A stretch of 64,000 nt of DNA from Salinilacustrithrix flava. GTDB taxonomy: Bacteria > Actinomycetota > Acidimicrobiia > Acidimicrobiales > Salinilacustritrichaceae. The notes under the pieces were generated by a model. It was given only the letters and a program-made list of their open reading frames with translations. It was not told the origin of the DNA and made no database searches. A program made the position numbers and the translations under genes. The DNA lies in the NCBI RefSeq assembly GCF_041228405.1, contig NZ_CP133888.1:2790001-2854000 (forward strand), written 5' to 3'. Below, in pieces: positions 35,562 to 43,743 of the stretch; position 1 is the stretch's first letter; each line of letters opens with the position of its first letter.

Positions 35562-37946
35562 ATGCTGAAGATCACCGGGCTCCGCTCGTCCAACCCGCAG
35601 GACTACTACCTCGAGGTCATCGCCCGGGGCGCCGAGGAGTACTACCTCCGCCGCCCGGAGCACGCCGGCGTCTGGATCGGCGCCGGCTCACCTCGGCTCG
35701 GCCTCGACGGTGCCGTCACTCCCGACGACCTGCGGGCCATCCTCGACCAGCGCCATCCGGTCACCGGCGAGAAGCTGCCGGCACGCCAGATCCGCCGGGT
35801 CGGGTTCGACCTCACCCTGTCGGCCCCGAAGTCCGTGTCCCTGCTCTGGGCACTGGGCGACGCCGAGCAGTCGGCCGCCGCGCTCGACGCCCACCGAGCC
35901 GCCGTCGAGGCGACAGTCGAGTACCTCGAAGCCAACGCCTGCCAGGTCCGTCGAGGCGGACGGGACGGCTACGGCCTGCGGGCCGAGACGGCCCAAGGGC
36001 TGGTCGGCGCAGCTTTCACCCACTTCACCTCCCGGGCCGCCGACCCGCAGGTCCACACCCACCTGGTGATCGCCAACATGGCCGAGGGTGCTGACGGCCG
36101 GTTCACCGCACTGCACGGCACGGCGTTGTTCGAGCACCGCCGAGCCGCCGGCTACCTGTACCAAGCAGTCCTGCGCCACGAGCTGCATGAGCGGCTCGGC
36201 GTCGGCTTCGACCCGGTCGTGAAGGGCTCGGCCGAGATCACTGGCATTCCCAAAGGCGCCCGACGGGTGTTCTCGAAGCGTCGCGCCGCCATCGAGGCCG
36301 AGCTCGCCGCCGTCGGCGCCAGCGGCGAGCGGGCCTCGCAGGCCGCCTCGCTCAGGACGCGACAGCCCAAGAACCACAGCCTCGTCCTCGACGACCTGCT
36401 CCGTCGTTGGCGGGACGAAGCGGCACGAGCCAGCATCGACATCAGCCGACTGCCGACGGCACGGACCAAGCGGCGGCCGCCCACGGACGAGGCGCTGGCC
36501 GAAGCCCTGGTCCTCGACCGGGCGACCTTCACCCTCCCGGACATGGTCGCCACGACGGCAGCACTCTCACCGGACGGAGCGACTCTCGACGACATCAACC
36601 GGACAGTCAGCTCGTTCCTCGACTCGCCGCTCGCCATCTCGCTCGCCGACACGGGCCGCTGGACCACCGCCGAGATCCTTGAGCTCGAGCGACGCTCCAT
36701 CGGCACCGCCCTGCGACGCCGAGACACAAACGTGGCCGGCGTCGACGAGCACACGCTCACCGCAGCGCTTGCCGCCAGTCCCTCCCTGTCGGCCGAGCAG
36801 CAGCGCATGGTCCGCCACGTCTGTGCGAGCGGCAACGGCGTCGACCTCGTCGTCGGCGCGCCCGGATCCGGCAAGACCTTCGCCCTCGGCGCCGCCCGCC
36901 TGGCCTGGCATGCCGAGGGTCACCACGTCATCGGCTGCGCCCTCGCTGCCCGAGCCGCCGCCGGACTCCACGCCGACAGCGGCATCCCCTCCCACACCAT
37001 CGCCAAGCTCCTCGGCGACGTCCGAGACGGCCGTCTCCGCATCACCGACCGAACCGTGATCGTCTGCGACGAAGCCGCCATGGTCGGCACCCGAGACGTC
37101 GCCCGCCTCATCGATGTCACCGAACGGGCCAATGCCAAGCTCGTCCTCGTCGGCGACCCCAAGCAGCTGCCACCGATCGAGGCCGGCGGCCTGTACCCGG
37201 CCCTCGAACGCCGCCTCGGCGCGGCACGCCTCGTGGAGAACCGCCGCCAACGAAACGACGAGGAACGACAGGTCACCCTCGACCTCCGCCGAGGACGCAC
37301 CCAGCGCGCCGTCACTCGCCTCGAACGATCCGGCCGCCTCACCCTCGGCCCGGATTCCGATGTCCTCCTCGATCAGATGGTCGCCGATTGGGCCGCGACC
37401 AGGACCGACGGGGTCGACGCCGTGATGATCGCCCTCACCCACGACGCCGTCACCGAGCTCAACCACCGAGCCCGCACGCACCTCGCCGCCGAGGGACGCC
37501 TCGGCGAGACAGTTGCGCAGATCGACGACACGGAGACCGAGTACGCCATGGGGGACACGGTGGTCTGCCTCCGCAACGACCGACGCCTCGGGGTCCGCAA
37601 CGGCGACCTCGCAACCGTCGTCGGCGCCACCGACGACGGGCTGGTCGTCGAGCGCGCCGGCCAACGCATCGGACTCCCGGTGACCTACCTCGCCGACGGT
37701 CACCTCGACCACGGCTACGCCCTCACCGTCCACAAGGCTCAGGGAGCCACCTACGACGTCGCCCTCCTGTACGGCGACGAGCACCTCTACGCCGAAGCTG
37801 GCTACACCGCCCTGACCCGTGGCCGGGACCGGAATCACATGTACGTGCTTGCCGACACCGATGTCTCATCCGCGGAGGCGGTGCGGGCCCGACTGGCCAG
37901 GGTGTCCGCCGAGCCGGCTGCGAGCGACGTGGGTCTGTTGAGGTGA
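35562..37946 (+). CDS. MobF-family relaxase/helicase (TrwC/TraI-like)
   Basis: Conjugative relaxase of 794 residues that would nick at oriT and unwind the transferred strand. The N-terminal TrwC domain (about 1-290) has the catalytic Tyr pair region DYYLEVIARGAEEYYLRR, DLTLSAPKSVSLLWAL and the three-His metal motif in HFTSRAADPQVHTHLVIAN. The helicase part has Walker A GAPGSGKT near 425, Walker B VIVCDEAAM, LVGDPKQLPPI and the late GYALTVHKAQGATYD and YTALTRGRDR motifs. A GTG at 35559 directly precedes ATG 35562. It is shorter than plasmid TraI proteins but complete in domains. Confidence 0.92.
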   Translation: MLKITGLRSSNPQDYYLEVIARGAEEYYLRRPEHAGVWIGAGSPRLGLDGAVTPDDLRAILDQRHPVTGEKLPARQIRRVGFDLTLSAPKSVSLLWALGDAEQSAAALDAHRAAVEATVEYLEANACQVRRGGRDGYGLRAETAQGLVGAAFTHFTSRAADPQVHTHLVIANMAEGADGRFTALHGTALFEHRRAAGYLYQAVLRHELHERLGVGFDPVVKGSAEITGIPKGARRVFSKRRAAIEAELAAVGASGERASQAASLRTRQPKNHSLVLDDLLRRWRDEAARASIDISRLPTARTKRRPPTDEALAEALVLDRATFTLPDMVATTAALSPDGATLDDINRTVSSFLDSPLAISLADTGRWTTAEILELERRSIGTALRRRDTNVAGVDEHTLTAALAASPSLSAEQQRMVRHVCASGNGVDLVVGAPGSGKTFALGAARLAWHAEGHHVIGCALAARAAAGLHADSGIPSHTIAKLLGDVRDGRLRITDRTVIVCDEAAMVGTRDVARLIDVTERANAKLVLVGDPKQLPPIEAGGLYPALERRLGAARLVENRRQRNDEERQVTLDLRRGRTQRAVTRLERSGRLTLGPDSDVLLDQMVADWAATRTDGVDAVMIALTHDAVTELNHRARTHLAAEGRLGETVAQIDDTETEYAMGDTVVCLRNDRRLGVRNGDLATVVGATDDGLVVERAGQRIGLPVTYLADGHLDHGYALTVHKAQGATYDVALLYGDEHLYAEAGYTALTRGRDRNHMYVLADTDVSSAEAVRARLARVSAEPAASDVGLLR

Positions 37947-37949
37947 CGC

Positions 37950-38393
37950 TCACGCTCGAGCCCGGAAGCCGCACTCCTCCTCGAAGGTCGCGTCGACGCG
38001 CTCGAGCGCAGGATTGAGCCGATCCGCAGCTGGTCGATCCGACACCTCGGCATACAGCAGGTCCTCGAGTGATCGGGTCTCGTCGAGGCGGTCCCTCAGC
38101 GCAGACATGTCGCCCTGCCAGAGCCGCAGTTCGTCCGCGACGCGCTGGTCTTCGACATCAGTGGCGGTGGCGAGAGCGTCCTCCAGTTCCGCGAGCTGGT
38201 CAGCGACATCGGACCGCTTGTCGTCCCAGTCCATCGCGCTCCCGAAGGTGTCAGCGAGAGCGAGATTGGTCTTTCGAACGTCCGCAGCGGCATCGCAGAA
38301 GCCGATGGTGTCGGCGTCGTTCGAGCATGACGCCAACGACATCAGCCCAAAGAGGGCGCAGGCCCAGCCGGACCGAACTCGCCGCTGTCGCAT
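37950..38393 (-). CDS. putative lipoprotein
   Basis: Protein of 147 residues with a short signal peptide MRQRRVRSGWACALFGLMSLASC ending in a lipobox; the mature part is helical and acidic (DVADQLAELEDALATATDVEDQRVADELRLWQGD) with four Cys in total. I do not recognise it. ATG 38393 is chosen because it begins the signal peptide; codons upstream to 38621 are implausible. It converges on the relaxase gene and is downstream of the sigma/PASTA pair on the same strand. Confidence 0.65.
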   Translation of the reverse strand: MRQRRVRSGWACALFGLMSLASCSNDADTIGFCDAAADVRKTNLALADTFGSAMDWDDKRSDVADQLAELEDALATATDVEDQRVADELRLWQGDMSALRDRLDETRSLEDLLYAEVSDRPAADRLNPALERVDATFEEECGFRARA

Positions 38394-38451
38394 CCGCACA
38401 CCATGTCGTACCCATGCTGAGGTCGACGAGGCGACCGTCGAGGTCTCAGGG

Positions 38452-40029
38452 TCAACCGCCCGAAGCCTCGAACCGCTCCGGGCATGTGGTGTCGTAGCGG
38501 GCATCCGAGAAGGTCCGGTAGGCAGCGTCGACGGCGTCGCAGTCGAGTCCGAACAGCCAGCGGTCGGTCTTGTACACGGTGCCGAACTCCGTGACGCGTT
38601 CGACGAGCGGCTCCTCGACATTCATGCCGGGCAACCCACGAGCGAACGAGATGACGTCCGGGGGCAGGAACTCGAAAGCCACGACCGGTCCGCCCGCGCT
38701 GACCGTCAGTTCCCACTGCTCGACCTGGTCGAGTGGCGTGCCGGGCGCGGGCGTCTGCGCGATGACCGTCCCCTCCGGCGCATCGTTCGCGACGTTCCTC
38801 GTGGTCTGCTGACCGAGGACGTCTTGCAGCTCGAACAGCACACCCTCCACGTCACCCAGCGTGTTGAGGTCGTGGCCGACGAGCTCGGGCATCAAGCCGT
38901 CGCGGACGGCACGCTGACGCTCGGTTGCCGTTGAGTCGAGCGTGTCGAGGTCGACAGGGTTCCAGTACACGTACGACAGACGGTGCCCCTTGTACTCGGC
39001 CGTGACCTTCCAGCAGCCCCTCGCATCCGGATCGATGCCGTTGAGCATGAACCAGCCGGCCTCCATCCCGTAGCCGTTCTGACCGGGCGGCTCGGCGACG
39101 ATCGACGGAACCGCCTCGTCCTGCCGATCCCAGGTAACCCGTAGCTCGGGCCTTTCCTCGACAGACCCACCGGGGAAGTGCTGGCTCCACCACGCGCTCT
39201 TCCGTTGTTGGTGGACACCGCTGAGAGGCAGCACAGTCCAGAGGTCCTCCGTCCCGACCCAGCCCTTGCCAGGACCGGCCGCCACACCTTCTGCCGTGGG
39301 CAGGTCCGGCTGCACGGCAGGGGGGACCGTGACGACGCACTCCGGTGCTCGTGCGGCGTTCGAACCGCCGACGGGCTGGAACGAACGGAGAGCCGCCGAT
39401 GCCTCTTCGCGAACCGCATCCGAAGCGTCCGGGCCGAGAGCGACGAGCACATAGAAGGCGACTTCGGCACGTTCGATGTGTGCCCAGCGGATCTGGAGGT
39501 CACTGCGGTCGGCGCACTCGGCAGGATCGCTGTTCTCCAACCCGGGAAGATCTGACACCTCGCTCGGCCACGGACTGGCGCTGTCTGCTGGTGACACGTT
39601 GAAGAAGATGGAGACGAGGGCGTCCTCCGCACCGAGATCACGGAGCGCTTGTTCCGGTACCTGAGCGCATCGCTCGCCTCCGTGCTCCAGCGGAATGGTG
39701 GCGATGGTGAGCGAGTCCCATCCCAGATTCGGCATCAGCTCGCGCCCCGCTCGTTGCCAGCCAGATGGCTCCTCGATGGACCAGGTCGACGGCGACGAGG
39801 GCATGGCGGGCCCGTCCGTCGCCGGGTCACTCGGATTACCGCCTTCGCCAGCGATGACGGCGTCGTCGGCCCGGTCTCCCCACGGAGAGGCCAACGCGAC
39901 GCCCCCGGCGAAGAGCGCCGCAACGGCGACCAGCGCAGCAACCACCCGTCGACGCTTCGACCGCCGAGGTTCAGCGGCGACGCCGGTGAGCAGGCCGGCG
40001 CGGATCTTCTCGAGCGGATCTGCGGTCAT
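38452..40029 (-). CDS. membrane-anchored PASTA-domain protein, probable sigma partner
   Basis: Protein of 525 residues. A cytosolic N-terminus of about 27 residues (MTADPLEKIRAGLLTGVAAEPRRSKRRR) is followed by one membrane helix (VVAALVAVAALFAGGVALA) and a large extracytoplasmic part. Within the C-terminal half, MPELVGHDLNTLGDVEGVLFELQD to VIAQTPAPGTPLDQVEQWELTVSAG is a PASTA domain, known to bind cell-wall muropeptides in kinases. The ATG overlaps the sigma factor stop (ATGA at 40026). Position and topology suggest that it holds or controls that sigma factor, although no zinc-finger anti-sigma domain is visible. Confidence 0.72.
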   Translation of the reverse strand: MTADPLEKIRAGLLTGVAAEPRRSKRRRVVAALVAVAALFAGGVALASPWGDRADDAVIAGEGGNPSDPATDGPAMPSSPSTWSIEEPSGWQRAGRELMPNLGWDSLTIATIPLEHGGERCAQVPEQALRDLGAEDALVSIFFNVSPADSASPWPSEVSDLPGLENSDPAECADRSDLQIRWAHIERAEVAFYVLVALGPDASDAVREEASAALRSFQPVGGSNAARAPECVVTVPPAVQPDLPTAEGVAAGPGKGWVGTEDLWTVLPLSGVHQQRKSAWWSQHFPGGSVEERPELRVTWDRQDEAVPSIVAEPPGQNGYGMEAGWFMLNGIDPDARGCWKVTAEYKGHRLSYVYWNPVDLDTLDSTATERQRAVRDGLMPELVGHDLNTLGDVEGVLFELQDVLGQQTTRNVANDAPEGTVIAQTPAPGTPLDQVEQWELTVSAGGPVVAFEFLPPDVISFARGLPGMNVEEPLVERVTEFGTVYKTDRWLFGLDCDAVDAAYRTFSDARYDTTCPERFEASGG

Positions 40030-40607
40030 CGTTCCTCCAGGAGGTCGGCGAGGCGGGCGAGCCCCCGGCTGACTCGGACGCGAGCGGCACCCTCGGAACA
40101 CCCGAGGCGGGTAGCGACCTCGGGGTAGGGGAGGTCGTGCCCGATGCGCAGCACGACTGCGTCGGAGGTGCCCTCGGGTAGCTGTTCGATGGCCGTCCGG
40201 ATCTCGTGCCGGTACGGGCCGACGTCGGCGAGCTCCTCGACACGGAGCAGCTCCTCGACACGGAGCAGCTCCTCGTCGTCGAGTGCGACGACTCCGGCGC
40301 CGATGCGGCGCCGGTAGCGCTCGGACACCCGCTGTCGGCGTAGGTAGTGGCCCAGCAGGTTCTTGGCGATGCCGTAGAGCCACGGGCGCGCCGTCGTGCC
40401 GGTGTCCCGGAACCGGCGGCGTTGGACGAACGCCGCAGCGAACGTCTCGGCGCACAGGTCAGCGGCCGTCTCGGCGCAGTCGGTACGGCGGTAGAGGAAC
40501 CGGAGGATCGCCTGTGCGTGCCGGTCGTAGAAGGTCCCGAACGCATCCGAACTGTTGGCAGCAGCGTGCAACAGCGCTGCGTCCGTGAGCTCGGAGAGGT
40601 CTTCCAT
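40026..40607 (-). CDS. ECF sigma factor
   Basis: Extracytoplasmic-function sigma-70 factor of 193 residues. Region 2 is seen in DAFGTFYDRHAQAILRFLYRRTDCAETAADLCAETFAAAF and WLYGIAKNLLGHYLRRQRV; region 4 in AIEQLPEGTSDAVVLRIGHDLPYPEVATRLGCSEGAARVRVSRGLARL. The linker between them carries a tandem repeat, LLRVEE twice, caused by an 18-bp DNA repeat at 40241-40275. ATG 40607 is used; the frame continues upstream without support. It lies within the island, next to the tmRNA end. Confidence 0.88.
   Translation of the reverse strand: MEDLSELTDAALLHAAANSSDAFGTFYDRHAQAILRFLYRRTDCAETAADLCAETFAAAFVQRRRFRDTGTTARPWLYGIAKNLLGHYLRRQRVSERYRRRIGAGVVALDDEELLRVEELLRVEELADVGPYRHEIRTAIEQLPEGTSDAVVLRIGHDLPYPEVATRLGCSEGAARVRVSRGLARLADLLEER
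40231..40275. repeat. 18-bp tandem repeat in the ECF sigma gene
   Basis: The unit CACGGAGCAGCTCCTCGA occurs at 40241-40258 and again at 40259-40275 (last base lost), with a partial third copy AGCTCCTCGA at 40231-40240. Being a multiple of three it keeps the frame and lengthens the sigma linker by six residues per copy. Confidence 0.85.
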
Positions 40608-40722
40608 ACATCTGCTTCTACCGCTCGGCGCAGATCCTGTTACGGGATCGCTGTCGAGGTGCCGGCCGACCGCGTGTCGCACGCGTGTCGCGGGCTCTCA
40701 CGACGTGGCCCCAAAACGACCT

Positions 40723-40750
40723 CTGACCTGGGCGGATAGGCCCAGGTCAG
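40723..40750 (-). terminator. hairpin terminator after ssrA, supplied by the island
   Basis: A perfect 11-bp inverted repeat CTGACCTGGGC / GCCCAGGTCAG with a 6-base loop lies 3 bp beyond the tmRNA 3' end. On the minus strand it is followed by a short T run (TTTT at about 40714-40717). It can terminate ssrA now that the original hairpin is 11 kb away. Confidence 0.65.
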
Positions 40751-40753
40751 TCG

Positions 40754-41143
40754 TGGAGCTGGGGGGAATCGAACCCCCGTCCGTCTGGCGGTCACGGCTC
40801 GTGCTACGACCATTCCCGTGCCTGTGGCTCACGGTTGCCACGCCCCCGGGTGGGCGCACCGTCGAGTCTTTCCTCGATCGTCAGGGGTCTTTCCCTCCGG
40901 TCAGCGGTCTCTCCCGCCGTCCACCACTACTTCTGTTGCCAGGCTGTAGTGGTCAGGCCCCGCGTGGCGTTTCCGCTCGCGATTTGTCGTACAACTAGGT
41001 CGTTACCTGGTGATCAGGCAGCGAGAGCGAAGTTGTCCGACGACTGCTGGTTGGCAGTTGTTGGGTTGCCCCGATTAACGAGTCTGAGCAACTCGGGTCG
41101 CACGATGTCGCTTCCGGTCCCGACGTCGAAACCGATCAGCCCC
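40754..41143 (-). ncRNA. ssrA: transfer-messenger RNA
   Basis: One-piece tmRNA of about 390 nt that, with SmpB (encoded at 48861-49331), rescues stalled ribosomes. The 5' end GGGGCTGATCGGTTTCGACG at 41143-41124 and the 3' end TTCGATTCCCCCCAGCTCCA form the tRNA-like domain; the 7-bp acceptor pairs GGGGCTG with CAGCTCC. CCA is not encoded. The tag reading frame gives ANQQSSDNFALAA then a stop (about 41055-41014). The 3' terminal 20 bp are the attachment site of the island, and the gene is intact after integration. Confidence 0.95.
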
Positions 41144-41261
41144 TTGTCAATGAACAGCGCCGGCCGGAGCCAGCACGGCCATCGTACCGGCGGTCCGTGA
41201 CGGGACCACCGCGATTCGCGAAGAGGGCGTTCTTGTCAGACCCCCTGCGGATGATGGCCCC

Positions 41262-41951
41262 ATGAGCCCGGCACCCGCTTCCCCCACCGAACCGTCCGTC
41301 GATCCCTTCACCGTCGAAGCGATCATGGCCCGCCTCGCCGCGGGCGACACGGCGGCCATCTTCGCCCTGGCCGAGCACCACGGCCACCGCATCGCTGGCG
41401 TGGTGCGTCGCCAGCTCCGGACGTGCGGGGTGGAGTCGGTCGGCCCCGACGACCTGCAGTCCCTGGTGCTCGACGCCTGCATGGAGCTGCACGGCGTGGC
41501 CCGGGCGTGGCGGCCGGGCGGGGCGCTGCCCTGGTGGTGGGCCCAGGGCCGCATCCAGGCCGTGGTCAACCGCTGGGTCGGCGTCCACGCCGACCCGCTG
41601 GAGGACCACCGGTCCCGGGCCGATCGCGAGGTCGAGCCGGCCGCACCGTCGGTGGAGGACAGCCTGGTCGCCGCCTTCGCCCGCCTCGTCGCCGAGGATC
41701 CCCGGGTCCGGCTGGTCGCCGAGGCCGCCCGGGCCGCCAAGGTCGACGACGTCGCCCTGGTCTGCCTGCTCGACTACCAGATCCAGCAGGTCCAGGGGGA
41801 TCCCTCGCCGGCCCACACGCTGGCCGAGCGCTACGGCACCACCCCCGACGCCATGCGCCAGCGCATCTGCCGTGGCCGGCGGCGCCTGCGCCAGGTCGTG
41901 GCGACCGACCCGCGTTTCGCGGACCTGTCCGAGCTGGAGCTGGTGGCATGA
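41262..41951 (+). CDS. sigma-70-like transcription factor
   Basis: Protein of 229 residues resembling a small sigma factor. The N-terminal part (VEAIMARLAAGDTAAIFALAEHHGHRIAGVVRRQLRTCG) is like sigma region 2, and the C-terminal HTLAERYGTTPDAMRQRICRGRRRLRQVV is a clear region-4-type helix-turn-helix. The middle WRPGGALPWWWAQGRIQAVVNRW is unusual in its Trp content. Whether it directs RNA polymerase is not proven. It overlaps the next small gene by 4 bp (ATGA), a possible regulator partner, and lies just outside the island beside ssrA. Confidence 0.72.
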   Translation: MSPAPASPTEPSVDPFTVEAIMARLAAGDTAAIFALAEHHGHRIAGVVRRQLRTCGVESVGPDDLQSLVLDACMELHGVARAWRPGGALPWWWAQGRIQAVVNRWVGVHADPLEDHRSRADREVEPAAPSVEDSLVAAFARLVAEDPRVRLVAEAARAAKVDDVALVCLLDYQIQQVQGDPSPAHTLAERYGTTPDAMRQRICRGRRRLRQVVATDPRFADLSELELVA

Positions 41952-42232
41952 ACGGGGCGGCCGCAGCCCGTCGGCGCCACCCGTCCATGCGGGCACCGGT
42001 GGACACCGCCGCGGTGCAGCGCCGGGTGGCCACCACCGTGCGCGCCGCCGGCGGCGACCACCCGGAGGTGGCAGCGTCCGTGCTGGCGGTCCGGGGGACG
42101 AGCGGTCTGGTCCCCGACGCGTTCGCCCGACGCGCCGGGGTCGAGCTCGAGGTCCTGCGCCGGGCCGAGGCCGGCGAGATCAGCCGGGATCAGCTGCCCG
42201 GCTCGCTGCGCCGGATGGTCCCGCCGGAGTGA
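41948..42232 (+). CDS. small conserved-looking protein, partner of sigma-like gene
   Basis: Protein of 94 residues. The core HPEVAASVLAVRGTSGLVPDAFARRAGVELEVLRRAEAGEISRDQLPGSLR resembles a Cro/C1-type helix-turn-helix (Arg/Gly-rich, no signal peptide). ATG 41948 overlaps the sigma-like gene stop, so the two are translated together. I cannot name a function. It converges on the binding-protein gene ending at 42242. Confidence 0.7.
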   Translation: MNGAAAARRRHPSMRAPVDTAAVQRRVATTVRAAGGDHPEVAASVLAVRGTSGLVPDAFARRAGVELEVLRRAEAGEISRDQLPGSLRRMVPPE

Positions 42233-42241
42233 TCCCGGAGC

Positions 42242-43717
42242 TCAGAAGTTCTCGTCGGCGTAGCTCTCCAGCGCGTCGGTGATCGTCCGATCGGCTTCGG
42301 TGATGGCGCCGTCCACGTCGACGCCGCCGAACAGGAGCGCGTCGAGGGCCGAGCGCACCGCGCTGCGGGTCTCGGTGTAGGGGCCGATCTGGGGACCCGG
42401 GTGGTCCGGGTCCACCTTCTGGAGCCCGTCGTAGGCAACGCGCAGCCAGCGTCCCGGCCGGGTGGTCGCCCAGAACTCCTGCACCTCCTCGGAGTCCACC
42501 GTGGCCTGGCGCACCGGCAGGTACGAGCCCTGCAGGTGCCACTGCGCCTGGTTCTCGGGCTCGTTGACGTACTTGATGAAGTCCCACGCGGCGGCCTGGA
42601 CCTCGGGAGGCGTGGTGTTGGTGATGTACCAGACGCCGCCACCGAGCTGACCCTCGCCGGGGCCCTCCAGGCCGGGGAACGGGCCGGCGTCGACGTTGAC
42701 GTCGATCGGCGGGAGCTCCGTCTCCAGGCCGAGCTCGGCCGGGTCCAGGTTCCCCTCCAGCACGGAGTTGATCGTGGTGACCGCGGTCGAGGTCTCGATG
42801 GTCATCGACGCCTGCTCGAGACCGATGGCGAAGTAGTGGTCGAACTGGCCCTCGGTGCCCGGCACCGGGTTGAGCAGCCCGTCGTCCTGCATGGTCTTCA
42901 GCTTCTGGAACAGCTCCCGGGTGGCGTCGTTGTCGAAGGCGCTCTCGGTGGTGGCGCCCTCGCCGCGGCCGTTGTCGTTGCCGACGAGGCTCGCGCCGGC
43001 GCCGGTGAGCCAGAACTCGATGAACCAGGGCTGCATGTTGAGCACGACCGGCTGGTCGACCACCCCGGCCGCCTTGATCTGGCGGGCGTACTCGATCATC
43101 TCGTCGAGGGTCTGCGGCGGGCTGTCCGGGTCGAGGCCGGCGGCCTCGAAGTGGTCGCGGTTGTAGTACAGCAGGACGGTCGAGACGTTGAACGACGCCG
43201 GCTGCAGCACGCCGTCGACGCTGTAGAAGTCGACGACGCCCGGCGCGAAGTCCTCGTAGCCGTCGTAGCCGTCGGCCTCCGCGCAGTCCCCGGCGGGCAC
43301 GATGGTGCCCGAATCGGCCAGGAACTGGGTGTTCGTGTCCTCCATGATCCCGATGCCGGGCAGCTCCCGGCTGGGGATGCCCTGGCGGTACTTGCGCAGC
43401 AGCTCCTCGTAGGAGGCGCCCTGGTTCTCGACCTGGATGCGCACCCGGTCCTGGGACCCGTTGTAGGCGTCGGCCATGTCGTTCAGGGTCTCGTTGGTCA
43501 ACCCGACGTACGCGTGCCAGAGCGTGACGTCGACCGGGCCCTCCGCGTCGTCGAGCGCGTCGACGGGGCAGGTGGTGCCGTTGCCGCCGTCGCCGTCGGA
43601 GTCCCCGCCGGCTTGGTCATCGGTCTCACCGGAGTCGCCGCCGCAGGCCGCGGCGAGCAGGGCCGCCGCCAACAGCGCAGCGAGCAGCAGGCGGGGTCGA
43701 TGGGTTCGGGGGGTCAT
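42242..43717 (-). CDS. ABC transporter sugar-binding lipoprotein, UgpB-like
   Basis: Solute-binding lipoprotein of 491 residues. The signal peptide LLLAALLAAALLAAACGG has a lipobox Cys at about residue 25 and a Gly/Asp-rich linker. The mature part follows the family 1 layout, with VDVTLWHAYVGLTNETLNDMADAYN at the start of the first lobe and YYNRDHFEAAGLDPDSPPQTLDEMIEYA in the hinge region, as in glycerol-3-phosphate/sugar binders. ATG 43717 has AGGAG 7 bases upstream. It is the last gene of a ugpC-A-E-B-like operon. The ligand is not determinable. Confidence 0.88.
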   Translation of the reverse strand: MTPRTHRPRLLLAALLAAALLAAACGGDSGETDDQAGGDSDGDGGNGTTCPVDALDDAEGPVDVTLWHAYVGLTNETLNDMADAYNGSQDRVRIQVENQGASYEELLRKYRQGIPSRELPGIGIMEDTNTQFLADSGTIVPAGDCAEADGYDGYEDFAPGVVDFYSVDGVLQPASFNVSTVLLYYNRDHFEAAGLDPDSPPQTLDEMIEYARQIKAAGVVDQPVVLNMQPWFIEFWLTGAGASLVGNDNGRGEGATTESAFDNDATRELFQKLKTMQDDGLLNPVPGTEGQFDHYFAIGLEQASMTIETSTAVTTINSVLEGNLDPAELGLETELPPIDVNVDAGPFPGLEGPGEGQLGGGVWYITNTTPPEVQAAAWDFIKYVNEPENQAQWHLQGSYLPVRQATVDSEEVQEFWATTRPGRWLRVAYDGLQKVDPDHPGPQIGPYTETRSAVRSALDALLFGGVDVDGAITEADRTITDALESYADENF

Positions 43718-43743
43718 CGCAGTGCTCCTGTGAGGGGAGGTCG

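Larger units (their letters stand above)
29446..40773. mobile_element. integrative mobilizable island inserted in ssrA
   Basis: An 11.3-kb island bounded by a 20-bp direct repeat, TGGAGCTGGGGGGAATCGAA, at 29446-29465 and 40754-40773. The second copy is the 3' end of the intact tmRNA gene (minus strand), the first is a displaced remnant. Inside are an excisionase-like gene, a tyrosine integrase, a toxin-antitoxin pair, a HEPN-domain gene, a MobF relaxase, an ECF sigma/PASTA pair and two insertion sequences. There is a relaxase but no visible type IV secretion genes, so it would be mobilizable rather than self-transmissible. The gap 29466-29619 holds no gene; it includes a second copy of GCCCAGGTCAG (29509-29519) also found next to the other end. 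Confidence 0.85.
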
